Of a DNA stretch of 64,000 bases, positions 54,201 through 62,928 are shown piece after piece. Numbering within the stretch: position 1 is the stretch's first letter; every line of letters starts with the position of its first letter. Origin of the DNA: AP-15 sp963702685 (GTDB lineage: Bacteria > Pseudomonadota > Alphaproteobacteria > ATCC43930 > CGMCC-115725); contig CAVPDQ010000006.1 of the NCBI GenBank assembly GCA_963702685.1, positions 531,161 to 595,160 of the forward strand. The letters are read 5' to 3'. A program made the translations under genes and the position numbers. The notes below the pieces were generated by a model. It had not been told where the DNA came from. It searched no databases and was given only the letters and a program-made list of their open reading frames with translations.

Positions 54201-54283
54201 ATAGCACCGGCGCGACGGTGATGCATCGGGCGCCGCTCGGCGCCGGCCTTTTGGCGGCGATCGCCGGCGGTGGGAAACGGGGA

Positions 54284-54510
54284 AACGGGGTCAGAGTGGA
54301 CAGTGGAAGGAAAAGAAGGAAAAGGGGTCGGAGTGGACATAAGGAAGGAAAAGGGGTCGGAGTGGACATAAGGGAAGGAAAAGGGGTCGGAGTGGTCATA
54401 ACGGCTGCCGCATGCCATCTTGCCCGCCAAACCGAGTCCGACCCCATTATTCCCGACCCCATTATTCCCTAAACCGAGTCCGACCCCATTTTCGTCCGAC
54501 CCATTTTTCC
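54284..54510. repeat. Left repeat cluster of the RAYT element
   Basis: Direct units AAGGAAAAGGGGTCGGAGTG, each 23-27 bases apart, are followed by units in the opposite sense containing CGAGTCCGACCCCATT. Adjacent inverted copies can form hairpins like those recognised by RAYT proteins. Confidence 0.85.
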
Positions 54511-54511
54511 C

Positions 54512-54612
54512 AGAATGATCCCGACCGCGACAATCAGCATGCTGCCCATCTTGATCGTCATCCGCCGTCCGAAATCGTGCAGCGCAATTGCCAGGCCTCT
54601 CGGCAACCAAAC
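54512..54612 (-). pseudogene. Second DUF1640-like C-terminal fragment
   Basis: This is nearly identical to 54080-54181 over about 90 bp (same MTIKMGSMLIVAVGIIL stretch on the minus strand). The frame is cut after GIIL by the repeat cluster, where it continues into repeat-derived sequence. It is a partial duplication that flanks the RAYT gene on its left. Confidence 0.6.
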
Positions 54613-54692
54613 AGGGAGGAAACAGGGTCAGAGTGGACATAAGGGCCACCGTGTGCCATCTTGCACCGCAGGCAAACCTTCGGAGATCACCG

Positions 54693-55439
54693 ATGCCGCG
54701 GCTCGGTCGATATTTTGTGCCGGATCAGCCGCTGCACGTTATCCAGCGCGGCAACAACCGGCAGCCGATCTTCTTCTCCGAGGACGACTATGCGCGCTAC
54801 CGCGCCTGGCTCACCGCGGCGATGGCGGATAACGGATGCGCCGTCCACGCCTATGTGCTGATGACCAATCATGTGCACCTGCTCGCGACCCCGACCACGG
54901 CCGAGAGCCTGCCGCGCGCGATGCAGTCGCTCGGCCGACGGTACGTGGGCTACGTCAATGCGAGCCGAGGGCGCAGTGGAACCCTGTGGGAAGGGCGCTA
55001 TCGCGCGGCGCCGATCGACAGCGAGGCATATTTTCTCGCCTGCTGCCGCTATATCGAGCTGAACCCGGTGCGCGCCGGCTTGGCTCGGCACCCGGCTTCT
55101 TACCGCTGGTCGAGCCACCGCGCCCATGCCCGTGGCGTTGCCGACTCGTTGCTCGTCCCGCATCCGCTTTACCAAGCGCTGGGCGCGACACCGGCGGCGC
55201 GGCAAGAGGCCTACCGTGCGCTCTTCCAGGGGATGCTCGACGACACATTTCTCGCGGCCGTACGCGCCGCGACGAATGGCGGCTGGGTCCTCGGCGATGC
55301 CCGCTTCAAACGACGGGTCGCCACCGCCGCCGGCCGGCGAGCGGAGCCTCTGCCGAAAGGCCGACCGGCAAAGATCGGCAAGCGTGACCATCCAAACGAC
55401 GAGGGCGGCGAGACGGTCCCTTTCGCTCCGAGCGATTAA
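54693..55439 (+). CDS. REP-associated tyrosine transposase (RAYT, Y1_Tnp family)
   Basis: A 248-residue single-strand transposase of the TnpA-REP group. The metal-binding HUH pair is in MTNHVHLLATPT, and the tyrosine expected to attack DNA lies in the CRYIELNPVRAGL helix. LWEGRYRAAPIDSEAYFL is also typical. GGAG is seven bases before ATG 54693. RAYT proteins nick and rejoin REP-type hairpins; the element's own repeat clusters on both sides are the likely substrates. It appears intact. The C-terminus has a basic Arg/Lys-rich tail. Confidence 0.9.
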   Translation: MPRLGRYFVPDQPLHVIQRGNNRQPIFFSEDDYARYRAWLTAAMADNGCAVHAYVLMTNHVHLLATPTTAESLPRAMQSLGRRYVGYVNASRGRSGTLWEGRYRAAPIDSEAYFLACCRYIELNPVRAGLARHPASYRWSSHRAHARGVADSLLVPHPLYQALGATPAARQEAYRALFQGMLDDTFLAAVRAATNGGWVLGDARFKRRVATAAGRRAEPLPKGRPAKIGKRDHPNDEGGETVPFAPSD

Positions 55440-55572
55440 TCAAGTCCACTCTGACGCGATTTGCTCCCCTTCTTCCCCTCGCGTTTCCCGTTTTCTGTTA
55501 ACCGACTCCGACCCCATTTCCCTTACTCCGACCCCACTTCCCCTTAATCCACTCCGACCCCACTTCCCCTCT
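55440..55572. repeat. Right repeat cluster of the RAYT element
   Basis: AAGTCCACTCTGACGCG directly after the transposase stop, then three spaced copies of CTCCGACCCCA(T/C)TTCCC, all in the sense opposite to most left-side units. Together with the left cluster they give the element inverted flanks. Confidence 0.8.
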
Positions 55573-55659
55573 CTTGCGGGGGTGATGGACTGGGGCGAGC
55601 TGTCGGAAACCGGCTACCGCGACGCGCGCCGGCTGGCACTGGGGTAGCGCGCGGGCGGG

Positions 55660-56964
55660 TCAGCGCCGGCTTTTGGCGGTGAGGGGGGAGATCAGCACGC
55701 GGTCGACGCGGCGGCCGTCCATATCGACGACCTCGAGCTGCCAGCCGTCGGCGGTGATCCGGTCGGCGATCATCGGCACGCGGTTGAGCCGCGCCATCAG
55801 ATAGCCGCCGAGCGTGTGAAAATCGGCGTCCTCGCCGGTCAGCCGCGTGAGGCCGAGCAATTGCTTCAATTCGTCGAGGCCGACGAGGCCGTCGATCAGC
55901 CAGGTGCCGTCCTCGCGCCGCACCACCCGCTGGTCGGTGTCGCCGGTGCCGGGGATGTCGCCGACCAGCGCTTCGAGGATGTCGCTCGGCGTCACCAGCC
56001 CTTCGAGGTCGCCATACTCGTCGACGATCAGCGCCATCGGCTCGGCGGCGCTCTTGAACACTTCGAGGACGCGCAGCACGGTCACCGTGTTCGGCAGATA
56101 GAGCGGCGGCCGCGTCGCCGCGCGCAGGTCGAACGGCAGTGCGGCGAGGCAGCGGGCGAGCAGGTCCTTCGCCTGGACCACGCCGATGACATGCTGCGAG
56201 CCGCCCTGCACGACCGGAAACCGCGAATAGGGGCTGTCGTTGATCCGGCGCCGGTTTTCCGCCTCCGGGTCGTCGAGGTCGAGCCATTCGATGCGGGTGC
56301 GCGGGGTCATGACGGCACTCGCCCGGCGATCGCCGAGCCGCAGCGCCATCGAGACGATCTCGGTTTCGGTCTGATGGATGTGCCCGCTCGCCGCCCCCTC
56401 GCGCAGCATAAAGCGGATCTCTTCGTCGGTCACCGGTGCGGGGCCTGCGCTGCGCAGCGGCAAGAGGCGCAGCACCAGATCGGCCGAGGCGCTCAAGAAC
56501 CATTCGAGCGGCGCGCCCACCCGCGCCATCACCCGCATGATGCGGGCGAGACCGGCGGCGATCCGCTCGGGGCGCAGCAGCGCCAGCCGTTTTGGCGCCA
56601 GCTCGCCGAGGATCAGCGAAACATAGGAGATCCCGGCGACCACCACCGCCATCGCGATCGCATGCGCATAGCGCGCGGCGAACCCCGAGCCGCCGGCGAG
56701 CGCCTGCTGCAGCCGATCGCCCAAGGTGGCCTCGCCGAAGGTGCCGGAGAGGACGGCGATCACGGTGATCCCGATCTGCACCGTCGCCAGCAGCCGCGAC
56801 GGGTCGGCCTTCAATTCGAGCGCCGCCTGCGCCCCGGCATTGCCGTTGTCGGCGAGCGGGCGCAGACGCGCCGGCCGGGCCGAGACGAGCGCGATCTCGG
56901 CCATCGCAAAAAAGCCGTTGAGCAGGATCAGCAAGAGGATGATCGAGAGTTGCAGGACCAGCAT
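55660..56964 (-). CDS. CNNM/CorC-type membrane protein (HlyC/CorC family)
   Basis: About 434 residues. The DUF21/CNNM membrane domain with three to four hydrophobic segments covers roughly 1-190 (opening LVLQLSIILLLILLNGFFAM). A CBS pair follows at about 200-330 (SAVMTPRTRIEWL ... MALIVDEYGDLEGLVTPSDIL), then a CorC_HlyC domain at about 345-425 (GLVGLDELKQLLGL, TLGGYLMARL). Members act in magnesium or cobalt efflux and metal tolerance; the ion here is not known. ATG 56964 is used; GTG 56970 or TTG 56982 are alternatives. It follows rpsD on the same strand, but a terminator lies between. Confidence 0.88.
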   Translation of the reverse strand: MLVLQLSIILLLILLNGFFAMAEIALVSARPARLRPLADNGNAGAQAALELKADPSRLLATVQIGITVIAVLSGTFGEATLGDRLQQALAGGSGFAARYAHAIAMAVVVAGISYVSLILGELAPKRLALLRPERIAAGLARIMRVMARVGAPLEWFLSASADLVLRLLPLRSAGPAPVTDEEIRFMLREGAASGHIHQTETEIVSMALRLGDRRASAVMTPRTRIEWLDLDDPEAENRRRINDSPYSRFPVVQGGSQHVIGVVQAKDLLARCLAALPFDLRAATRPPLYLPNTVTVLRVLEVFKSAAEPMALIVDEYGDLEGLVTPSDILEALVGDIPGTGDTDQRVVRREDGTWLIDGLVGLDELKQLLGLTRLTGEDADFHTLGGYLMARLNRVPMIADRITADGWQLEVVDMDGRRVDRVLISPLTAKSRR

Positions 56965-57022
56965 CGCCACCGCCCGTTGCAATTCTGCCCATCAATGTCG
57001 GCGCAGGATCGGCGCGCGCAAC

Positions 57023-57050
57023 AAAAAAGCCGCCCGGAGGGGCGGCTTTT
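57023..57050 (-). terminator. Intrinsic terminator after rpsD (bidirectional form)
   Basis: AAAAGCCGCC and GGCGGCTTTT form a ten-base stem with a six-base loop. The minus strand then runs into TTTTTT. It lies 18 bases after the rpsD stop and separates it from the CorC-type gene. Confidence 0.88.
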
Positions 57051-57067
57051 AGCCCAAATCGCAGGGG

Positions 57068-57685
57068 TCAGCGCGAATAGAACTCGATGACGAGGTTCGG
57101 CTCCATCGACACCGGATAGGGCACATCGGCAGGCTTTGGCGCCCGGACAAAGCGGCCCTTCATGCGGTCGTGGTCGATTTCGATGTAATCGGGAACGTCG
57201 CGCTCGCCCGATTGCGCCGCCTCCATGACGAGCGCCATCGTCTTCGCCCTGGCGCCCAATTCGATGTCGTCGCCGTCGCGCACCCGGTAGGACGGGATGT
57301 TGACCCGGCGGCCGTTGACCCGGACATGGCCGTGATTGACCAGCTGGCGCGCGGCGAACGGGGTCGGCACCAGCTTCATCCGGTAGACGACGGCATCGAG
57401 CCGCCGCTCCAGCAATTCGACGAGGTTGTCGCCGGTGTCGCCGCGGCGCCGCACCGCCTCTTCATAGAGCCGGCGGAACTGACGTTCGCCGAGATTGGCG
57501 TAATAGCCCTTCATCTTCTGCTTGGCGGCGAGCTGGGTCCCGAAATCGGACGGCTTCTTGCGCCGCTGGCCGTGCTGGCCCGGCCCGTATTCGCGCCGGT
57601 TGAGCGGGCTCTTCGGCCGCCCCCACAAATTCACCGCCAGACGGCGGTTGATCTTGTATTTCGGCTCCTCGCGCTTGCTGCCCAT
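57068..57685 (-). CDS. rpsD: 30S ribosomal protein S4
   Basis: Primary 16S-binding protein that nucleates the small subunit. The 205-residue product has the standard uS4 layout: an N-terminal segment SKREEPKYKINRRLAVNLWG, the central YGEKQKVR-like QLAAKQKMKGYYANLGERQF, and the S4 RNA-binding fold LERRLDAVVYRMKLVPT, ARQLVNHGHVRVNGRRVNIPS. It is encoded as a single gene away from the main ribosomal clusters, as usual in alphaproteobacteria, and followed by a terminator. Confidence 0.97.
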   Translation of the reverse strand: MGSKREEPKYKINRRLAVNLWGRPKSPLNRREYGPGQHGQRRKKPSDFGTQLAAKQKMKGYYANLGERQFRRLYEEAVRRRGDTGDNLVELLERRLDAVVYRMKLVPTPFAARQLVNHGHVRVNGRRVNIPSYRVRDGDDIELGARAKTMALVMEAAQSGERDVPDYIEIDHDRMKGRFVRAPKPADVPYPVSMEPNLVIEFYSR

Positions 57686-57802
57686 CAGCTTCGGTATCCG
57701 GTTCGCGTGTTTGCTGTCGAATGCGGCCGGACTATAGCGGGGCCGCGGCCGGAGTCAATTTCCGATCGCTCGGGCCGGGTCGGGCCAGGGTCGGGCTGGA
57801 TC

Positions 57803-58423
57803 TCAGGAGCGCGGGCGGGTCGATTTGATCACCGCCCACACCACCCCGGCGATGCCGAACAGGGTCAGCGCCCCGAACACCACGAGCGCCGTGCTCCCCG
57901 AGCCGATCACATGCTCGCCGGCCCTGCCGACCGCGTCGCCAAAAAACAGCAGCATCGGCGCCCAGACCAGCGCCGAGGTGACGTTGGCGAAGCAGAAGCG
58001 TCCGGGCGGCATCTGCAGGATCCCGGCGGCGAGCGGGATCACCGCGCGCACCGGGCCGAAGAACCGGCCGATAAAGACGCTCGTGCCGCCATGCCGCTCA
58101 AAAAACCGGATGCCGCCCGGCAGCAGGCTCGGGTTGCGGGTGAACGGCCAAATCTGCCCGACGCCGCCCCCGAACCGGCGGCCGATCCAGTACGAGACCG
58201 AATCGCCGAGGACCGCGCCCAGGATCGCCCCGGCCAGCACCGGCAGATAAGGCAGGGTCCCGGCCGACATCAAGGCGCCCGCGGCGATCAAGAGCGAGGT
58301 GCCGGGGAACAGCAGGCTCAAAAACGCGAACGACTCGCCAAACGCGGTCACGAACATGATCGCCACCGCCCAGCCGGAATGCGCGGCGATAAAGGCGAGC
58401 GTCGGCTGGACGAGATGCTCCAT
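57803..58423 (-). CDS. DedA family membrane protein
   Basis: A 206-residue DedA/SNARE-associated (VTT-type) protein with several membrane segments. The conserved acidic motif is in FVTAFGESFAFLSLLFPGTS, and the basic motif is GRFFGPVRAVIPLAAGILQM. DedA proteins help recycle undecaprenyl phosphate or flip lipids and support membrane energetics. The ribosome binding site is weak and a short repeat array lies just upstream. It stands alone between rpsD and the divergent SPFH gene. Confidence 0.9.
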   Translation of the reverse strand: MEHLVQPTLAFIAAHSGWAVAIMFVTAFGESFAFLSLLFPGTSLLIAAGALMSAGTLPYLPVLAGAILGAVLGDSVSYWIGRRFGGGVGQIWPFTRNPSLLPGGIRFFERHGGTSVFIGRFFGPVRAVIPLAAGILQMPPGRFCFANVTSALVWAPMLLFFGDAVGRAGEHVIGSGSTALVVFGALTLFGIAGVVWAVIKSTRPRS

Positions 58424-58436
58424 GGGCTTGTCAGTG

Positions 58437-58498
58437 CGTGGGGGGCTTGCCGGTATGTGGGGGGCCTGCCGTATATGGGGGCTTGCCGGTATATGGGT
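58437..58498. repeat. GGGGGCTTGCCGGTAT-type tandem repeat
   Basis: Three imperfect copies of a unit of about 20 bases (GGGGGCTTGCCGGTATATG and variants) lie in the 160-bp divergent gap between the DedA and SPFH genes, close to the DedA start. They may influence its promoter spacing. Confidence 0.8.
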
Positions 58499-58585
58499 TG
58501 AAGTGCCGCTCTTCGCGTCGTCAACGGTGCTATCATAGCGGGTGGAGCTGAGGCTGAGCTGAGACGCGGATGACGGGAGGCTCTG

Positions 58586-60400
58586 ATGTTCTGGGTTGTC
58601 GTCGCGATCCTCTATTTCGTGCTGGCGGCGGTTGCACCGAGCATCCTCGGCCTTTTCGTCAGCCGTACCCGGCCCGATTTTCGCAGCCTGTCATTGTCGC
58701 TGCGCATCGCGTTTGTCGCGATCGCGTTGATTTGCCTCGCCGCAACCTCCTATGTCCATGTCGAATCCGACGAGATTGCGGTCCTCAACAAGATCTACGG
58801 CACCGCCTCCCTGCCGGGCGAGCACATCATCGCCACCCACGGCGAAAAAGGCCCGCAGGCCGAAATCCTGGCCCCCGGCTGGCACCCTTGGTTTTTGGTC
58901 AATGTTATTTACCAAGTAGAAAACAAAAAGGTGGTTTCGATCCCATCGGGCAAATACGGTTTTTTAAGCGCCAAGGACGGACTTCCGCTTCAGCCGGATC
59001 AATACCTGGCCGATGCCTTCCCGCCCGGACACGAGCTCGACATGCTCGACGCCGAATATTTCCTCGGCCATGGCGGGCAGCGCGGGCCGCAGACCACGGT
59101 CCTGACGCCGGGCAACTACCGCCTCAACACCTATCTGTGGGATGTCAGCGTTCTCGACGCGGTCGATATCCCCAAGGGTGCGGTCGGCGTCGTCAAATCG
59201 AATGTCGTCGCCGCGGTAAATTTTGGCAGCGTGGTGGCGCCAAAGCCGACCTCGTGCCAGCAAAAGCGGGTGTTCACCAATTCGAGCGGCGAAGCCGTCG
59301 TCGCCGGCCAGAAAAAGGAGGACGAAGGCGTCCTGACCGCGGTCCTGGTGCCGGTCGGCTGCATCGGCGTGTGGGAGAAGGCGTTGCAGCCGGGCCGCTA
59401 CTACGTCAACGAGGCGGCGTACAAGGTGACGATGATCAGCACGCGGGTGCAAACCTGGGAATTCAAGGGCGGCTACAAAAAACGCTATATCGATCTGAGC
59501 CTCGACCAGGCCGGCAATCTGACGCAAACCCAGCGCTCGCAGGACATTCCGGTGCCGAAAGGCGCGGCCGACCCGGCGGTGACGCCCTTTGTCGAGGGCT
59601 GGCTCGTGCCGTTGGAGCTCAGGGTGCTGGCCCAGGTGACACCCGACAACGCCCCCTTTGTCGTCGCCGCGGTCGGCGGCTTGCCCGAGATCGAGAACAA
59701 CATCATGGTGCCGACGATCCGCTCGATCGTGCGCAACGTCGTCGGCGCCAACGGCCGCCATGTGCTCGACCTCGCCGACAACCGGGCAGCGCTGGAGCGC
59801 GCCGTCGAGGAGGCGATCCGGCCCGAGGGATTGCGCGCCGGGATCGTCATCAAGGAGGTCAAGTTCGGCGATGTGGCATTGCCGCCCGAGCTGCTGGTGT
59901 CGCGCTTGCGCCAGCAGCTCGCCGACCAATTGCAGCTGACCTACCAGCAGGAGCAAAAGGCGCAGACCCAGCGCATCCAGACCGAAAAGGCGCGCGCCAC
60001 CGCCGAGCAGCAGCACCAATTGGTCGAGGCGCTGATCGGCGTCCAGGTCGCCGCGCAGAACAAGGATGCCGCCCAATTGCGCGGCGAGGGGCAAAAGCTC
60101 GAGCTCGAGGAGATTGCGCAGGGCCAACGCGCGCAGGCCGATGTGCTCGGCCAAGACCGGGTGCTGACGATCAACCTCGTCCAGCAATTTTTGAAAGCGG
60201 TCGAGCAAAAGCCCGAGATCGTCTCGCTGGTCGGGCGGCTGGTGCCGCAGACCGTGGTCAACACCGGCGGCGGCCATAGCGGTGGCGGGATCGACAGCGC
60301 CGCGGCGATCTTCGGCGCGCTCCTCAACAACGGCGGCGCGGCGACCCCGGCCTTGTCCGGGACATCATCGGCCTTGTCCGGGACATCGACCAAGAAGTGA
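58586..60400 (+). CDS. SPFH/Band 7 domain membrane protein
   Basis: A 604-residue protein with two N-terminal transmembrane segments (about 3-25 and 39-56), then an extended Band 7/SPFH region. From about residue 440 comes a Gln/Glu/Ala-rich coiled coil (LADQLQLTYQQEQKAQTQRI onward) and a Gly/Ser/Ala-rich tail. In architecture it resembles flotillin/HflK-like scaffolds, which assemble in membranes, but it is not a close match to HflK, HflC or YqiK. GGGAGG is five bases before ATG 58586. A GST gene follows after 21 bp and is probably cotranscribed. Function unknown. Confidence 0.8.
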   Translation: MFWVVVAILYFVLAAVAPSILGLFVSRTRPDFRSLSLSLRIAFVAIALICLAATSYVHVESDEIAVLNKIYGTASLPGEHIIATHGEKGPQAEILAPGWHPWFLVNVIYQVENKKVVSIPSGKYGFLSAKDGLPLQPDQYLADAFPPGHELDMLDAEYFLGHGGQRGPQTTVLTPGNYRLNTYLWDVSVLDAVDIPKGAVGVVKSNVVAAVNFGSVVAPKPTSCQQKRVFTNSSGEAVVAGQKKEDEGVLTAVLVPVGCIGVWEKALQPGRYYVNEAAYKVTMISTRVQTWEFKGGYKKRYIDLSLDQAGNLTQTQRSQDIPVPKGAADPAVTPFVEGWLVPLELRVLAQVTPDNAPFVVAAVGGLPEIENNIMVPTIRSIVRNVVGANGRHVLDLADNRAALERAVEEAIRPEGLRAGIVIKEVKFGDVALPPELLVSRLRQQLADQLQLTYQQEQKAQTQRIQTEKARATAEQQHQLVEALIGVQVAAQNKDAAQLRGEGQKLELEEIAQGQRAQADVLGQDRVLTINLVQQFLKAVEQKPEIVSLVGRLVPQTVVNTGGGHSGGGIDSAAAIFGALLNNGGAATPALSGTSSALSGTSTKK

Positions 60401-60421
60401 AGCGAAGGGGGAACTGAAGGA

Positions 60422-61057
60422 ATGGCCCATCCGATCGTCTATGGCCCGGCCGGCAGCACCTATGTGTGGAGTGCGCGGCTCGCGCTCGCCGAAAAGGGCG
60501 TCACCCACACGCTTGTTCCGGTGCCGTTTGGCGGCCACAAGGAAGAACCGCATTTGTCGCGCCACCCGTTTGCCAAGGTGCCGGCCTTCGAGCACGACGA
60601 TTTCGCGCTCTACGAGACGCAGGCGATCATGCGCTATATCGACGAGCGCTTTGCCGGCGCGCCGCTGCAGCCGACCGACGTGCACGAATATTCGCGGATG
60701 AACCAGATCATGGGCATCGTCGACGCCTATGCTTGGCCGAGCATCGCCGGCGCCATCCTCTACAACCGCATGCTGGTGCCGCGCCTCGGCGGCGCGCCCG
60801 ATGAGGATGCGATCGCCGCGGCCGTGCCGCGCGCCAGGCTGTGCGTCGCCGAGATCGACCGGCTGATGGCCGACCACCCGTTTCTTGCCGGCCCCTATGT
60901 GACCCTCGCCGACCTCTCGGCCGCCCCGCTCCTTTATTATTTCGGCAATGTGCCCGAGGGCCGGGCGCCCTTGGCCGAGCATCCGAAATTGCAGAATTGG
61001 CTCAACCGCATCGAAACCCGCCAAAGCTTCCAGGTCACCAAGCCCCCGCCGATCTGA
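60422..61057 (+). CDS. Glutathione S-transferase family protein
   Basis: A 211-residue GST. The N-terminal thioredoxin-like domain has STYVWSARLALAEKG with the candidate catalytic Ser/Tyr near residues 12-14, the cis-Pro loop FAKVPAFEHDD and the glutathione-contact YETQAIMRYIDE. The C-terminal helical domain includes FLAGPYVTLADLSAAPLLYY (N-capping box). GSTs conjugate or isomerise electrophiles; the class and substrate are not assigned. It sits 21 bp behind the SPFH gene on the same strand. Confidence 0.88.
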   Translation: MAHPIVYGPAGSTYVWSARLALAEKGVTHTLVPVPFGGHKEEPHLSRHPFAKVPAFEHDDFALYETQAIMRYIDERFAGAPLQPTDVHEYSRMNQIMGIVDAYAWPSIAGAILYNRMLVPRLGGAPDEDAIAAAVPRARLCVAEIDRLMADHPFLAGPYVTLADLSAAPLLYYFGNVPEGRAPLAEHPKLQNWLNRIETRQSFQVTKPPPI

Positions 61058-61356
61058 GCGGTCGTGACGATGCCTCAGACTTCGCTCGTGCCCGGACTTG
61101 GTCCGGGCACTCGACCAGGTACGGCTGCTGATCGATCCCGAGCTTTAGACTTCGTTCGTGCCCGGACGTTGTTCCGGGCATCCATGTCTTTTCCTGCCGG
61201 CGGCAAAGACGTGGATGCCCACGGATCACGTCCGTGGGCTGAAGGCCCACGCGACGAGCGCGGCCACGAACGAAGCGGGGAGCCGCGGTCGGGAGGCGGG
61301 TCAATTCGCGCGAAATTTGCGCTAGGATCGCCCGCGGCGAGAGTGGGAGGAAGGCG
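61058..61356. repeat. Intergenic gap with nested REP-like palindromes
   Basis: Contains GTGCCCGGACTTGGTCCGGGCAC (half-site GTGCCCGGAC, 61089-61111), a second degenerate copy near 61160, GTGGGCTGAAGGCCCAC near 61232 and an outer inverted pair ACTTCGTTCGTG / CACGAACGAAGC. A promoter-like TAGGAT at 61323-61328 precedes the Rieske gene by 28 bp, and GGGAGGAAGG is its ribosome binding site. No gene. Confidence 0.7.
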
Positions 61357-62604
61357 ATGAAATCGGCCTATGGACGGCAAACCCCGGCACCCGATTACGA
61401 GCTGACCTGCGTCGAGCCGGGGAGCCCGATGGGCGAATTGATGCGCCGCTACTGGCAGCCGGTGTGCACCTCGGACGAATTGCGCGATCTGCCGAGGAAG
61501 GAGAAGCTCTTATGCGAGGAGATTGTCGTGTTTCGCGACAAAGAGGGCCGCGTCGGCGCGCTCGACCCGCATTGCGCGCATCGCGGCACCTCGCTCGAAT
61601 GGGGCCGCGTCGAGGCGGCAGGGCTGCGCTGCTGCTATCACGGCTGGCTCTACGACACCGAGGGCCGGTGCCTCGACATGCCGTGCGAGACGCAAGAGTT
61701 CCGCGAAGCGATGGATGTGTGGCAGCCGGCCTACCCGGCGATGGAATATGGCGGGCTCGTCTTTGTCTATATGGGCCCGCCCGGCACCGAGCCGTTGTTC
61801 CCGCGCTTCGACATCATCGATCCCGACCGCGGCGAGGACGTCGTATTGCGCGGGATGCGGCTCTGGGGCGACTTTGCGGTCGGCATGGTCAAGGACTGCA
61901 ACTGGCTGCAGCATTGGGAGAACATCGTCGATCCGTACCACCTGTTGATGCTGCACCAATGGATCAGCGGCGACCAGTTCGAGGGTGCGCTGATGCAGGG
62001 GAAGCCCGCGATCGGCTGGGAGAAGACGCCGCTCGGCGTGCGCTACAACGTGATCAAGGACCTGCCGAACGGCAACCGCATGGTGCGCCACGCCGAATGC
62101 ATCGTGCCGAACATGTTCGTCATCCCGAGCATCCGCGAGCCCGGCACGGTGCCAAAGCGCAGGGAGCGCGGCACCGAATTGTCCTGGGCGGTGCCGATCG
62201 ACAACGAGCATGTGCGCGGTATCAGCATCGTCGCCTGGCCGCTCGAAAACGGTGCGCCGAAACCCGATTGGACGCCGGGGACCGACACGATCGCCGACAT
62301 CCGCCCGGGCTCGTCGCTGGTCCGCAGCTATGAGGAGCGGCAGCGCAAGCCCGACGACCTCGAAGCGCAGGAGGGCCAGCGCGCAATCGCGATCCATGCG
62401 CTCGAAAACCTGGCGCATTCGGACACCGGCATCGTCATGCTGCGGCGGCTGTTGCGCGAGCAGCTCGCGCGTATCGACGAGGGCCTCGACCCGATCAACG
62501 TCGTCCGCGAGCCCGCGGCCAACCGGCGCATCCCGACCGGCGCCTGGAACACGATCCTGTCGCCGGCGGAAGCGACCGCGCTGCCGTACAGCGAAGACCT
62601 CTGA
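61357..62604 (+). CDS. Rieske-type ring-hydroxylating oxygenase, large subunit
   Basis: A 415-residue Rieske non-heme iron oxygenase. The 2Fe-2S ligands are CAH in PHCAHRGTSLEWG (about residues 72-74) and CxxH in RCCYHGWLYD. The mononuclear-iron site is in the NWLQHWENIVDPYHLLMLH region, where Asn/Asp and two His are in the expected order. Such enzymes insert oxygen into aromatic or N-/O-methyl substrates with electrons from a separate reductase; none is adjacent. The length and single-subunit look suit a phthalate-/vanillate-demethylase-like group. Start ATG 61357, with GGGAGGAAGG upstream. Confidence 0.88.
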   Translation: MKSAYGRQTPAPDYELTCVEPGSPMGELMRRYWQPVCTSDELRDLPRKEKLLCEEIVVFRDKEGRVGALDPHCAHRGTSLEWGRVEAAGLRCCYHGWLYDTEGRCLDMPCETQEFREAMDVWQPAYPAMEYGGLVFVYMGPPGTEPLFPRFDIIDPDRGEDVVLRGMRLWGDFAVGMVKDCNWLQHWENIVDPYHLLMLHQWISGDQFEGALMQGKPAIGWEKTPLGVRYNVIKDLPNGNRMVRHAECIVPNMFVIPSIREPGTVPKRRERGTELSWAVPIDNEHVRGISIVAWPLENGAPKPDWTPGTDTIADIRPGSSLVRSYEERQRKPDDLEAQEGQRAIAIHALENLAHSDTGIVMLRRLLREQLARIDEGLDPINVVREPAANRRIPTGAWNTILSPAEATALPYSEDL

Positions 62605-62928
62605 GCCGTTGGGCCTCCGTCTCGTCTCCCCTTCCTACATGCACAGATCTCAAAGCCCGAATACCCCCTCTCCGCTCTTGGGGGCGGAGAGGGTCGGGGT
62701 GAGGTGGGGGGAGCCCCATACTCCGATCTGCGGCCCGACCCACCTCACCCTCCCACGCCTCCGGCGTGGGCCCCTCCCTCTCCCCCCGCGATCGGGTGGA
62801 GAGGTGCAAGGCGCGGCTCGAAATGCGTGGATACCTCAGCGATGCGGGGCGGGTTGGGATCGCTTCCCTCCCCCGCCGGCGGGGGAGGGTTAGGGTGAGG
62901 CGGCAGCGCGCCGTTCAGGGAGGAGCCG
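62605..62928. repeat. Intergenic gap of GC-rich palindromes
   Basis: CCTCTCCGCTCTTGGGGGCGGAGAGG-type hairpin near 62667, GCCTCCGGCGTGGGC with CCCACGCC near 62755, and CCCTCCCCCGCCGGCGGGGG near 62868 are three separate stem-loops. No gene. AGGGAGGAGCCG at the end is the ribosome binding site of the PLD-like gene. Confidence 0.7.

Larger units (their letters stand above)
54284..55572 (+). mobile_element. RAYT element with inverted clusters of GGGGTCGGAGTGG repeats
   Basis: Left side: five copies of GGGGTC(A/G)GAGTGG(A/T)C (54284-54400 and near 54625), plus three or four inverted copies GAGTCCGACCCCATT (54425-54510). Right side: inverted copies ACTCCGACCCCA(T/C)TT at about 55502-55560. Between them lies one RAYT gene. 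The whole is set between two partial copies of a small membrane-protein gene, so its arrival was accompanied by local duplication. Confidence 0.75.
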
